IMG/VR virus record: IMGVR_UViG_3300035682_001576
Span: 1 to 53,693 of that record
DNA: 53,693 nucleotides
Source: a virus
Reading direction: 5' to 3' (one strand)
The translations under genes were made by a program, and so were the position numbers. Below the pieces are notes generated by a model. It made no database searches and was not told where the DNA came from. It was given only the letters and a program-made list of their open reading frames with translations. Of the stretch, positions 7,542 to 15,490 are shown in pieces (the first letter of the stretch is position 1; every line of letters begins with the position of its first letter).

Positions 7542-7811
7542 CTACCTTTTATGTTTATTAAAACCTCTGTTCTTTTTCTGTGGACGATTAAGAGCTTTAA
7601 TTAAATAATCTCGTTTAACTAATCCACTTTCAATATCGGCAACCGCTTGTTGTGTTGGTGTCAATTGTTTTTTATATTCACCAAGAATATAAAGTCCTGA
7701 TTCTGAATATTTACTATAACGAATCTCTCTGATTTCTCTGGCTCGTGCTGCAGCCATTAATACTGTTTCATAAAGATTAATACTTGTACCAATTACTCTA
7801 TCGTGTTTCAT
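7542..7811 (-). CDS. RNA polymerase omega-like subunit
   Basis: 89 residues. INLYETVLMAAARAREIR (11-28) aligns with the omega signature of E. coli RpoZ (NRFDLVLVAARRARQM), and TPTQQAVADIESGLVKRDYL (51-70) with its second helix (KTTVIALREIEEGLIN). Omega helps assemble the beta-prime subunit and carries a ppGpp site in proteobacteria. A phage copy could join or replace the host subunit on polymerase. The C-terminal tail (RPQKKNRGFNKHKR) is strongly basic. Identification rests on motif similarity only. Confidence 0.65.
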   Translation of the reverse strand: MKHDRVIGTSINLYETVLMAAARAREIREIRYSKYSESGLYILGEYKKQLTPTQQAVADIESGLVKRDYLIKALNRPQKKNRGFNKHKR

Positions 7812-7823
7812 ATATTTCCTTTA

Positions 7824-8390
7824 TTAATTGTCTTCTAAATTATCTACTACAATCCAACCTAGTTTTAGTAAATCTTTTCTAATCTCGTCAGTAACTACAC
7901 TTTCTGGAACATACTCACGCTTATCTTCATCTAGTTCAGGTATATATCCATCTAAACCGTAACCATCTTCTTGACTACCAATGCCGCTACAGTACCAATC
8001 AATGTAATCACCCTCTTGTCTCATATTGGAAATGATTCCACCAGCACTACGCCAACTGGCTGACCAATAATTTTCTTTTAAGATTTGAATTACATCTTCT
8101 TTTATAAAATCATTATTACATATTGCGGCATAAAGATTTTGGGCATAGTTATCGCTATTTCTAACTTTTTTTAGAATCCAATCTGTGGTTCTTAAATCCC
8201 ATTCCATGTTATTCTTTTTCCAAGTTGGATCAGATTCATGTTCAAGATCAAGTTTATCCCAACTTTCATACCAATCTATCATACTTTTTACCGTTGGATC
8301 AGTCATACTTTTCCCTTTCTCTATAGCACGTTTAATATAATTATTTTTTTGAAATGTATTTCTGTTTGGACTTTTGCTAAGTTTAGTCAT
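7824..8390 (-). CDS. Hypothetical protein, 188 residues
   Basis: An acidic, Trp-rich soluble protein (WYESWDKLDLE..., ENYWSASWRSAGGII..., DWYCSGIGSQEDGYG). No family recognised. A good promoter ends 8 nt before its ATG, so the leader would be 1-2 nt long. Confidence 0.65.
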   Translation of the reverse strand: MTKLSKSPNRNTFQKNNYIKRAIEKGKSMTDPTVKSMIDWYESWDKLDLEHESDPTWKKNNMEWDLRTTDWILKKVRNSDNYAQNLYAAICNNDFIKEDVIQILKENYWSASWRSAGGIISNMRQEGDYIDWYCSGIGSQEDGYGLDGYIPELDEDKREYVPESVVTDEIRKDLLKLGWIVVDNLEDN

Positions 8391-8398
8391 AATAAGTA

Positions 8399-8427
8399 AG
8401 TATACTCTAATTAATATAATATGTCAA
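8399..8427 (-). promoter_or_regulatory. sigma70 promoter of the 188-residue gene
   Basis: TTGACA (8422-8427), 17-bp spacer, TATACT (8399-8404). It faces away from the late promoter at 8436-8443. Confidence 0.75.
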
Positions 8428-8435
8428 ATGTTATG

Positions 8436-8443
8436 GATAAATA
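8436..8443 (+). promoter_or_regulatory. T4-type late promoter, 5 nt before ATG
   Basis: GATAAATA, 5 nt, ATG 8449. No Shine-Dalgarno is present between them. Confidence 0.6.
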
Positions 8444-8448
8444 ATTTA

Positions 8449-9108
8449 ATGAAAACAATGTTAATAACAGGTACTAGTCGTGGAATTGGACTTGGTTGTG
8501 CCAAGAAATTTTCCAATACATATAATATAGTTGGTATTTCCAGAACTCCTGGTGAATTTGTAACTGATGTTGGTGATTTAACTGATAATGATTTTAGACT
8601 ATCTATAATAGAAAAATACAACCCAGACATATTTATCAACAATGCTGGTATAGGTGGATCATCAGTTAAACCTATTTTAGATACAAATTCTGTAGCTTCT
8701 ATAGATTTGCTCATCAACTTTTTTAAAAAAATGAAGTCTGGATCTGATATTATAAACATTAGTAGTTACTCAGGATGGCAACAAGGAAATGCCAATTGGT
8801 CATTGCCTTTAATAATTTATAGTGCCTCTAAACATGCACTAAGTGCCGCAAGTCAAATGTTGGCATCTAAACAAGAACAAATAAGAGTAATGACCTTAGA
8901 ACCTCAAGTTATTGAAACTAGAATGACCAATAGAGATTATCTAACAAATCCTGTAGATCAGAGTGTATACGATAATTTTGATGGAACACGAAAAGCACCA
9001 ATGAAAGTTGAGTATATAGTAGATGTTATTGAATGGATGATTTCACAACCTAGATGGGTAAATGTTCAGACACTTAGATTAACCAACAGTTACAAATATA
9101 ATATATAA
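8449..9108 (+). CDS. Short-chain dehydrogenase/reductase
   Basis: 219 residues with a complete SDR core: NAD(P)-binding TGTSRGIG (7-14), NNAG motif (INNAGIGGS), a Ser in ISSYSG and the YSASK catalytic Tyr-Lys pair. It reduces a carbonyl or oxidises an alcohol with NAD(P)H; the substrate is unknown. I use ATG 8449 because the longer frame (8374) crosses the late promoter. It is isolated on the plus strand between minus-strand genes, typical of cargo here. Confidence 0.88.
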   Translation: MKTMLITGTSRGIGLGCAKKFSNTYNIVGISRTPGEFVTDVGDLTDNDFRLSIIEKYNPDIFINNAGIGGSSVKPILDTNSVASIDLLINFFKKMKSGSDIINISSYSGWQQGNANWSLPLIIYSASKHALSAASQMLASKQEQIRVMTLEPQVIETRMTNRDYLTNPVDQSVYDNFDGTRKAPMKVEYIVDVIEWMISQPRWVNVQTLRLTNSYKYNI

Positions 9109-9112
9109 TGAT

Positions 9113-9646
9113 CTAATCTTTTATATTTCTATACTTTTGTAAATACTTATTTCTGTTTGAAAACTTTTTATTTCTACTACCCAATCCTTTGCTACCAAAT
9201 GTTTCTGTTTGAGTATGACAATTAGGACACAATAGTCTTAAATTATCTGGAAAATTATTATCACTATCTCCATCAATATGATCTAATTGTAGTGTTAGTG
9301 GTTTTTTATTCCATTCAGGACCCAAATTACATTCAGAACATTTTTCCTCGCGAGTTTCTTTCAGATATTTTTTTAAAGGTTTTACTTGATTATGAGTTAA
9401 TTCCCCACGTTCAATTTTTGGTATTGTTTCATTTACCCATTGATACTCACCCTGACATTTATTAGAACAATAAATATTTCGTTGATTCTTTTTTACAATA
9501 GATTCTTTTTTACAATGAATACAATCAAACATTTCTGATTTTGGCCAAACTCTGGAATTTGCGCAAGATCGTGAACAGAATTTTTTAATTCCCCATTTAC
9601 CTTGTTCATCAAATTCTATATTACATTTTGGACAATTTGTTGTCAT
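9113..9646 (-). CDS. HNH endonuclease with N-terminal zinc finger
   Basis: 177 residues. The N-terminus (CPKCNIEF...FCSRSCANSR, then CIHCKKE...YCSNKC) has two Cys4 zinc fingers. The C-terminal part LQLDHIDGDSDNNFPDNLRLLCPNCHTQ is the HNH core (His-Asp, Asn-Leu, CPNCH). It starts 12 nt after the 3' end of tRNA-Val. Two other tRNA-flanking HNH genes (16452-16988, 32807-33313) share the FCSxxCxNSR finger, so this is a homing-type family living in the tRNA array. Confidence 0.88.
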   Translation of the reverse strand: MTTNCPKCNIEFDEQGKWGIKKFCSRSCANSRVWPKSEMFDCIHCKKESIVKKNQRNIYCSNKCQGEYQWVNETIPKIERGELTHNQVKPLKKYLKETREEKCSECNLGPEWNKKPLTLQLDHIDGDSDNNFPDNLRLLCPNCHTQTETFGSKGLGSRNKKFSNRNKYLQKYRNIKD

Positions 9647-9658
9647 ATTTTTGTTAAA

Positions 9659-9734
9659 TGGTGGATCGTGTAGGGATCGAACCTACGACTTTTTCCGTGT
9701 AAGGGAAACGCTGCTACCGCTGAGCTAACGATCC
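9659..9734 (-). tRNA. tRNA-Val(TAC)
   Basis: Cloverleaf with acceptor GGATCGT/ACGATCC, anticodon loop CTTACAC, T-arm GTAGGTTCGATCCCTAC, discriminator A and encoded CCA. Confidence 0.93.
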
Positions 9735-9739
9735 ATGTT

Positions 9740-9823
9740 TGGTGCGAGAGGAGGGATTTGAACCCTCAATCCCTAAGGCGGGAAATTTTAAGTCTCCAGT
9801 GTATACCGTTCCACCACTCTCGC
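9740..9823 (-). tRNA. tRNA-Leu(TAA)
   Basis: Class II tRNA with acceptor GCGAGAG/CTCTCGC, anticodon loop CTTAAAA, a long variable arm, T-arm GAGGGTTCAAATCCCTC and encoded CCA. Confidence 0.93.
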
Positions 9824-9831
9824 AATACTTT

Positions 9832-9972
9832 TTACTGCCGATCACCTGCATTACAAGTGACATTGTACATACTACCCTGATATAATGTTTTCTGCCAACA
9901 AACTTGACCACGTGGGCCCATTACACAGCCAGATAACATTACTATTAATATAACTAATAGTGCTGATTTCAT
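9832..9972 (-). CDS. Small lipoprotein hidden between tRNAs
   Basis: 46 residues from ATG 9972: MKSALLVILIVMLSGCVMGP..., a hydrophobic signal ending in the lipobox LSGC (Cys 16), then a short polar tail with two more Cys (QVCWQKTL...NVTCNAG). GAGATAA lies upstream. Tiny phage outer-membrane lipoproteins are often spanin (Rz1-like) or superinfection-exclusion proteins; nothing here decides between them. It sits between tRNA-Arg and tRNA-Leu. Confidence 0.7.
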   Translation of the reverse strand: MKSALLVILIVMLSGCVMGPRGQVCWQKTLYQGSMYNVTCNAGDRQ

Positions 9973-10008
9973 ATTAATTTATCTCAATTAAAACAACACA
10001 CAGAATTT

Positions 10009-10083
10009 TGGTCCGGCGTAGAGGAATCGAACCTCTATTAATAGCTTAGAAGGCTACTGTTCTATCCGTTGAACTAACGCCAG
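10009..10083 (-). tRNA. tRNA-Arg(TCT)
   Basis: Acceptor CTGGCGT/ACGCCGG (one T-G pair), anticodon arm GTAGC-CTTCTAA-GCTAT, T-arm AGAGGTTCGATTCCTCT, A discriminator, CCA encoded. Confidence 0.92.
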
Positions 10084-10086
10084 TTT

Positions 10087-10162
10087 TGGTGCCTCCGGAG
10101 GGATTTGAACCCCCGACCAAGCGATTATGAGTCGCCTGCTCTCACCACTGAGCTACAGAGGC
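10087..10162 (-). tRNA. tRNA with CAT anticodon, probably tRNA-Ile2
   Basis: Anticodon loop CTCATAA. The central part (AGAGCAGGCGACTCATAA and what follows) is nearly identical to E. coli ileX, whose CAU is modified to lysidine to read AUA, and unlike elongator Met. CCA encoded. Confidence 0.85.
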
Positions 10163-10192
10163 ATTTCTATCAATCTTTCATTCTAAGATACT

Positions 10193-10221
10193 ATTATACA
10201 ACAATAATGATTTATTGTCAA
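10193..10221 (-). promoter_or_regulatory. sigma70 promoter of the first tRNA block
   Basis: TTGACA (10216-10221), 17-bp spacer, TATAAT (10193-10198). It would transcribe tRNA-Ile2, tRNA-Arg, the lipoprotein, tRNA-Leu, tRNA-Val and the HNH gene as one unit. Confidence 0.85.
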
Positions 10222-10240
10222 ATATCATTGATCCGAATTT

Positions 10241-10720
10241 TTATACTACACCAACCAAATGTAGTCTATGTTGATCACTACAATTTATAAATGTATGAGC
10301 TTTAGTTGTATCAACACGCCATACAAATCCTGTTTTTAAATTTGTAAGTCGTCCAGTACGAAAAAGAAAATAACATTCTGAATTGGTTATTAACGGAATA
10401 TGAATTCTAGAAGTTTCATCTTTATGTATACTATAACATGCATATGGTCCGACCCACATTAATCTAGTTCTAAGTAGTTTGTATTTGTCAATTAATTCTT
10501 CAAATATAGTATCTTTAAAAAATGGATTTAAATTAGTATATGAAAGTTCTTCACCATTACTTTTTCCAACTGCACTAGTCCATGGATCTTCATTATCTTT
10601 ATATTGTAATCCTGTTTGTTTACCTTTATGACCGTAATCGGTCCATTGTATACTAGATTCTAATAAATTGTATGCATCTAATACTAGTTGATAGTTTATT
10701 GTTTCTAAAATTGTTATCAT
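10241..10720 (-). CDS. 2OG-Fe(II) oxygenase fold (Asp/Asn hydroxylase-like)
   Basis: 159 residues. The jelly-roll iron triad is visible as HKDE (His 99, Asp 101) and AHTFI (His 142), with HRLHL (Arg 152) as the 2-oxoglutarate binding residue. The stretch LMWVGPYACYSIHKD...IHIPLITN is typical of the aspartyl/asparaginyl hydroxylase branch. It hydroxylates a side chain or small molecule; the target is unknown. It is one of 13 proteins of this fold in the window. Confidence 0.75.
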   Translation of the reverse strand: MITILETINYQLVLDAYNLLESSIQWTDYGHKGKQTGLQYKDNEDPWTSAVGKSNGEELSYTNLNPFFKDTIFEELIDKYKLLRTRLMWVGPYACYSIHKDETSRIHIPLITNSECYFLFRTGRLTNLKTGFVWRVDTTKAHTFINCSDQHRLHLVGVV

Positions 10721-10774
10721 AATATTAGTCTCGTGACAGTTAGTTATTCATATGTATTTAACTCTATATATATT

Positions 10775-10782
10775 TATAAATA
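10775..10782 (+). promoter_or_regulatory. T4-type late promoter
   Basis: TATAAATA; start expected near 10788, leaving a 12-nt leader that contains GGAG before ATG 10800. Confidence 0.7.
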
Positions 10783-10799
10783 TATTATGGAGAAATTAT

Positions 10800-11531
10800 A
10801 TGAAGTGGGCACCTAACAACATTCAACCGTTGGCAATAATATCACATCAACGTTCCGGTAGTACATGGATTTGTGATTCAATTAATCATTATAAATCATA
10901 TGATGAATTTTTTAATCCTAATATAAATCTAATATTAGATCATAATTTAAATATAATAACTAAAGAATTCAATGCTCATGTTAAATTTAAAGAAAAAATA
11001 ATTGAAGAAAGAATAAATTGGTATTATAATATACTTAAAATTCCAAAACTTCATGTTATTAAATTGCAAGCCAATCAACACATGTATTATAATAATGATA
11101 TTTATAATATAATTAAAAATTATCAAATTGTGTTTCTAAAAAGAAAATCTTTTTACGATATTTTCTGGAGTTTTTTAATATCACGACATTTTAATTCTTG
11201 GGATTCAATAACTGATAAACAAAAACTATCAAATAGTATATCAATAACATATGATGAGATAGTATATACTGATCAATTTATAAACTCATTTGAAGATAAT
11301 TTTTGTACAATGCAAGATAAATTAGAAATTCAAAATCCTGAAATAATTTATTATGAAGATTTGGTTTCTTCAAATATATCTTGGATCACTAAAGATAGTA
11401 AATATGTCATTCAAAATAATAAACACAAATTAATTATTGAAAATAAAGAAGAAGTAATATTGTGGTGTCATAAATTATTTGATAAAAACAAATCAATTGG
11501 TTTAATTAATTCATTGAATATCTCAAACTGA
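10800..11531 (+). CDS. Sulfotransferase-like P-loop protein
   Basis: 243 residues from ATG 10800 (GGAG upstream). SHQRSGSTWI (15-24) is the PAPS 5'-phosphosulfate loop of sulfotransferases, and YQIVFLKRKSFYDIFWSFLISRHF fits the 3'-phosphate block (KR.S..D...S). It would move sulfate from PAPS to a glycan or small molecule. The upstream frame (10752) overlaps the late promoter and is rejected. Its end overlaps the convergent oxygenase gene by 26 bp. Confidence 0.7.
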   Translation: MKWAPNNIQPLAIISHQRSGSTWICDSINHYKSYDEFFNPNINLILDHNLNIITKEFNAHVKFKEKIIEERINWYYNILKIPKLHVIKLQANQHMYYNNDIYNIIKNYQIVFLKRKSFYDIFWSFLISRHFNSWDSITDKQKLSNSISITYDEIVYTDQFINSFEDNFCTMQDKLEIQNPEIIYYEDLVSSNISWITKDSKYVIQNNKHKLIIENKEEVILWCHKLFDKNKSIGLINSLNISN

Positions 11532-12117
11532 TTCCTAACTTTTCACCGTTCATTTTAGATGTACAATGTATTTTTTTATTATTAAAGATTATCATACTTC
11601 CTGGCTCAAACAAATATGCAGTTCCTGATAACTCTAATAATCCATGTTTTGGATAATGAGATAGATATTGATTATATAAAGTTTCATCTATTGATTTTCC
11701 TGTTTTATTTGTTATAGGATACTCACGAGGATAACCTTTTACACCTATATTTGTTGAAAAATACATTACATTATGTTGCATACACCAAGTAACGCTATCT
11801 TGTTCCCACTCTTGATCAAATATAATTAAACTAGCCTGTGATCCAGTGTACATTAGTGGTATTACCACATTGATAGTATTGTTATGATATGTTTTATAAT
11901 CTGTATGTGGTAAATATGGAGCAGAGTGTTTATAAAAATTTCCACTTTTGTAAACTAGTTGTTTATCTAATATTCGTTCTATAATAGGAGTAAACAATTC
12001 AAGACTACTACCGGGTCCAGCCTTGTTCATTAAGGTTGTATCATACAAGATTCTACTATTATAATCATTGATGGAATCATTGATTATCTCTTGAGAGACT
12101 ACATTATGATATATCAT
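11506..12117 (-). CDS. 2OG-Fe(II) oxygenase-fold protein
   Basis: 203 residues. PHTDYK (His 71, Asp 73), KKIHCTS (His 184) and ISLRY (Arg 199) form the iron/2OG site; the fold resembles prolyl-hydroxylase/PhyH types. The ATG overlaps the SGNH stop (ATGA). Last gene of a six-gene coupled operon. Confidence 0.75.
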   Translation of the reverse strand: MIYHNVVSQEIINDSINDYNSRILYDTTLMNKAGPGSSLELFTPIIERILDKQLVYKSGNFYKHSAPYLPHTDYKTYHNNTINVVIPLMYTGSQASLIIFDQEWEQDSVTWCMQHNVMYFSTNIGVKGYPREYPITNKTGKSIDETLYNQYLSHYPKHGLLELSGTAYLFEPGSMIIFNNKKIHCTSKMNGEKLGISLRYSMN

Positions 12118-12833
12118 ATTATATTATGTAACATTTTTGAAATTATTTCTGCTAGATTTTGATGAGATTTTTCTCCCATATGTCTACCGTCAGATCCAAA
12201 ATCTATATTTTCAATACTACTAGCATTTGGAAAAATTTTATTAAAATCACCGTATTTAAATTCAGTGAAATTTATTTTGTGTAAATTTAAAAACTCAATA
12301 AGTTCTAGTCTAGAATTAATACTTAGTTGACTGAATTTATCTATATTACTAAGATAAATTGATTGAAATTCATACTCTTTTTTCCATAAATTATGTCTAA
12401 AATTTTTGTCAATTGTCCATGGACCTAGATGATATAATTCTTGATCTTTTATATAATACATTCTAGAATCTGGACAACTCCATTGTACTATAACATGTTT
12501 TGGTTTAATACGAAAGTTGAGAATCCATTCTTGAATATTTTTACTAATAAAATCACACCCACTGCCACCAATACTAATATTATATACTGGCATTTCTAAT
12601 AAATCTTGTAATATACTACTATATGTTTTCTCAAGAGACACAGATTCCCCTTGACTTTGACTGCATCCACACACTAACACGTAATCGGAAGTAATAGATT
12701 CTGTTGAAATGGTTCTATGATATTCGCTGTTCATTTCTGAACGATGAATTCCATTGAAACTCTCTATCTTTTCATATCTAGAGTCTCCGTAGCAATAGTT
12801 ATATTTTTTACTACCCATTATTTTTGTTATCAT
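12114..12833 (-). CDS. SGNH/GDSL-like hydrolase-fold protein
   Basis: 239 residues from ATG 12833 (AGGATC upstream, ATGA overlap). VLVCGCSQSQGESVSLEKTY, NISIGGSGCDF and VIVQWSCPD are SGNH blocks I-III with nucleophile-type Ser in GCSQ; DGRHMGEKSHQNLAE near the end gives the DxxH block with its catalytic Asp/His. Similar to the protein at 6223-6972. Probably an esterase or O-acetyl transferase on a sugar or lipid. Confidence 0.65.
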   Translation of the reverse strand: MITKIMGSKKYNYCYGDSRYEKIESFNGIHRSEMNSEYHRTISTESITSDYVLVCGCSQSQGESVSLEKTYSSILQDLLEMPVYNISIGGSGCDFISKNIQEWILNFRIKPKHVIVQWSCPDSRMYYIKDQELYHLGPWTIDKNFRHNLWKKEYEFQSIYLSNIDKFSQLSINSRLELIEFLNLHKINFTEFKYGDFNKIFPNASSIENIDFGSDGRHMGEKSHQNLAEIISKMLHNII

Positions 12834-13306
12834 ATTTTTTGATCCTGACAATATTTTTTTACAGTGTCGTAATCATAATTGTTAAATCCCATACTTAATA
12901 GATATCTAACATTGTTACCATTTCTAACCGCATGTTTCTTACGTGTGTTTAATAAGTAATATCTGTCTGATTCATACTTTAACTCAGTAACATTTTCAAT
13001 GACTTCTTCGTTATCAGTCTGATCACCATAATAGCAATTACTATCTAGTCCAGTTAGTAACAAATTAATAGCACATTGTCTACGTTCATCAGTATGAAAT
13101 CTATAAAATGTATTTGGATTCATTTTAAAAACAATAGCACTCCCATTAAATTTAAATTTAATTTTTAATAATGTTGTATCTAATAAATTGTTGGGAATTT
13201 TAAGTATGTCAAATCCGTTACTAGAAAACCATTGATCACTAGACTCAACATAATTGAGTATATTTGATTTAACTGTACTAACAGTGTTTAATGGATAGTA
13301 ATTCAT
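12830..13306 (-). CDS. 2OG-Fe(II) oxygenase-fold protein
   Basis: 158 residues. RFHTDERR (His 71, Asp 73), KKHAVRNG (His 125) and NVRYLLSMGF (Arg 134) give the metal and 2OG ligands of the Asp/Asn hydroxylase-like branch. Coupled to both neighbours through 4-bp overlaps. Confidence 0.75.
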   Translation of the reverse strand: MNYYPLNTVSTVKSNILNYVESSDQWFSSNGFDILKIPNNLLDTTLLKIKFKFNGSAIVFKMNPNTFYRFHTDERRQCAINLLLTGLDSNCYYGDQTDNEEVIENVTELKYESDRYYLLNTRKKHAVRNGNNVRYLLSMGFNNYDYDTVKKYCQDQKI

Positions 13307-13866
13307 TCTATAATATGATTAAAATATTCTTTGGGATTAAAAGTATTTACATCTTCTGGATCAAAGCATAAACTTATAATTGTTCTGAACTGTCCTTCTT
13401 GTTGTCCTTTAACTCCATGCCATGCTGGATTTACATGTATCAAATGCCATCTTTTTTCTTCAATTTGATGTTCTTCTATTACTGTAATTTTATCATCCAA
13501 GTACCAACTAGTAATAGGTTTAGAACCACCTAGTGTTAAGATATAATTAAAAGCATATTTTCGTGCATAATCTATATGTATAGGATGTACTCCTTTTCCT
13601 TGACTATGCTCAATATATTTGTTAATATGTAACATCATTTTATTTATTAATTCTGGATGTTGAGATTCTGGATCTATAATAGGTATAATATTTTTTATAA
13701 TCCAATTTTTAACTATAGGTGGCAAATAAGTTAAACTATGACTAATTCCTTCTTTTTTGTTTAATTCTAATAGTCTATTATCAGTCCAACTTAATGGAAT
13801 TAAGTTCAAACATCGTTGTTCAAATTCCACAGGTAGATTTGGCAAGTTTACATAAGTGAAATTCAT
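13303..13866 (-). CDS. 2OG-Fe(II) oxygenase-fold protein
   Basis: 187 residues. HIDYARKYAFNYIL (His 97, Asp 99), NPAWHGV (His 150) and GQFRTIISL (Arg 161). SWYLDDKITVIEEHQIEEKRWHLIHVNPAW is a typical second half of the jelly roll. Coupled by 4-bp overlaps. Confidence 0.75.
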   Translation of the reverse strand: MNFTYVNLPNLPVEFEQRCLNLIPLSWTDNRLLELNKKEGISHSLTYLPPIVKNWIIKNIIPIIDPESQHPELINKMMLHINKYIEHSQGKGVHPIHIDYARKYAFNYILTLGGSKPITSWYLDDKITVIEEHQIEEKRWHLIHVNPAWHGVKGQQEGQFRTIISLCFDPEDVNTFNPKEYFNHIIE

Positions 13867-14387
13867 GATAATATATTATTCAATCTTTCAAAGTTATTAT
13901 CTAAAAATCTAATACTAATACAATGTCTTGGATTAATATCGTTATTGACAATTCTATGTGGAATATCTACTCTAACTAAAAAAGCATCTTTGGAGTTATG
14001 TTTTGATAAAAATTTACATTCGGACTCTTTTAATTTCATATAAGATGTAGTTCCTGAAGAAACAAATTTGTCTAATTCAGTATTATTCAGTCTAGTAAAC
14101 CATTCCATTTCCCATTTTGTATTATTATTTATTACTAAATTAACCGCTCCTATGCCATTACTACTGTCATGACCATCAATATGTATTTGAAACTTCTGCA
14201 TAGGATTAGATGAGAATAACTGAACTTCTCTAACCTCACAATTTAATGATTGTAATAAGTTTAATGTTTCGTTAGATAATACTTGATCAGGAGAATATCT
14301 TTGTATTCTGTATTTTTCTACAAGTTCTGATATTTTAAACTTAGAACTCAAAGATATAGGTAAACTTAATGGTTTGAATACTAACAT
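13863..14387 (-). CDS. 2OG-Fe(II) oxygenase-fold protein
   Basis: 174 residues from ATG 14387, 5 nt after the radical SAM stop; a longer frame begins inside that gene and is unlikely. QIHIDGHD (His 69, Asp 71), DIPHRIVNN (His 144) and CISIRF (Arg 160) form the active site. It is the first oxygenase behind the radical SAM enzyme. Confidence 0.72.
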   Translation of the reverse strand: MLVFKPLSLPISLSSKFKISELVEKYRIQRYSPDQVLSNETLNLLQSLNCEVREVQLFSSNPMQKFQIHIDGHDSSNGIGAVNLVINNNTKWEMEWFTRLNNTELDKFVSSGTTSYMKLKESECKFLSKHNSKDAFLVRVDIPHRIVNNDINPRHCISIRFLDNNFERLNNILS

Positions 14388-14392
14388 TAATA

Positions 14393-15409
14393 TTACACCC
14401 AAGAAAATAACTTTTGTGACAATCCAACAGTATTCCAACGAATATCACTTTTTATTGCCCATGTTCTAAATACAGATAAAAATGCATCTGAATTTGCACC
14501 AGTAGAAAACGGTATAGATTGCCAATTATCAGTACATTCTATTATTCGTTGTGGGAATTTTAACATATTACAATGATCTGGATATACAATAGGAAAACCA
14601 TTAAATGAATATTTTTTACTCCAATATTCGTTTGCTGTATGATAGTTTTGAAATGTAAATGGAGTTATAGAATAGTTGATAGACAAGTTAGTATGTTGTG
14701 TCAATACTGTTATATTATTCAATAGTTCTGTCCAACTTGCACCTCTTCTGAACCATTCGTAAGTATCTTCAAATCCATCAACACTCACACTACATTTAAT
14801 TTCGCGCCATCCTTCCCATAAGTCAATACGAGGTTTGACTAATCCGTTTGTGATGTACTGTATTTCACAATGACTACGATCAACATGTTTTAATCTATCA
14901 AGTAGTTTCCAATGATCTGGGTCTAAGAACGGTTCTCCACCACTAAATTTAAGTACAGTGATATTTGGTAATAATTCTATTAGTTCTTCAACAAATTTAT
15001 TAGTAATTTCAAATGCTACTTTAACATGTGGAGTTATATTTAATACTTTTGCCCAAGTACTACTACGATCAGGCCCACAATGAGCACATGCCAATTGACA
15101 TTTGTTGCTCATTTTAAATTGTAGAACTTTTAATTCTCTAGTATCACTAATAAACTTAGTTGACGTTCGCATACTAGGTTGATTGTTAACTTCAAGTTGT
15201 TCGCATCTACCACAATAATTTTTAGTTTTTTCAGAATATCCGTCTATGAGATTATTTCGCAAATCTAATAGACGATGATGATTAAAAGCATTTTTAATAC
15301 CATCATCTATAGAAATAATTTTGGCCAGATCAGATGTTTCTAAACAGCAAGGACGTGTCCATCCGTCTGTTTCAATACTCATCATATTTTCTACCCATGC
15401 ACACTTCAT
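14393..15409 (-). CDS. Radical SAM enzyme (twitch/SPASM-like)
   Basis: 338 residues. MSNKCQLACAHCGPDRSS holds the CxxxCxxC motif for the [4Fe-4S] cluster that cleaves SAM; FSGGEPFL is the GGE SAM-binding motif. The N-terminal CCLE and YCGRC cysteines may hold an auxiliary cluster, as in the twitch-domain radical SAM proteins of cyanophages. It probably modifies a peptide or small molecule. It leads the oxygenase/SGNH operon and is driven from a late promoter. Confidence 0.85.
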   Translation of the reverse strand: MKCAWVENMMSIETDGWTRPCCLETSDLAKIISIDDGIKNAFNHHRLLDLRNNLIDGYSEKTKNYCGRCEQLEVNNQPSMRTSTKFISDTRELKVLQFKMSNKCQLACAHCGPDRSSTWAKVLNITPHVKVAFEITNKFVEELIELLPNITVLKFSGGEPFLDPDHWKLLDRLKHVDRSHCEIQYITNGLVKPRIDLWEGWREIKCSVSVDGFEDTYEWFRRGASWTELLNNITVLTQHTNLSINYSITPFTFQNYHTANEYWSKKYSFNGFPIVYPDHCNMLKFPQRIIECTDNWQSIPFSTGANSDAFLSVFRTWAIKSDIRWNTVGLSQKLFSWV

Positions 15410-15445
15410 ATCAGATTTCTCTCAGTAATATTCATTTTCTAGTGA

Positions 15446-15453
15446 TATTTATC
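15446..15453 (-). promoter_or_regulatory. T4-type late promoter of the radical SAM operon
   Basis: GATAAATA on the minus strand; start near 15440 leaves a ~31-nt leader with GAGAGAAATCTGAT before ATG 15409. Confidence 0.6.
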
Positions 15454-15490
15454 TATTTTTAGATTAGAATATTATGATATAATCATTGAT

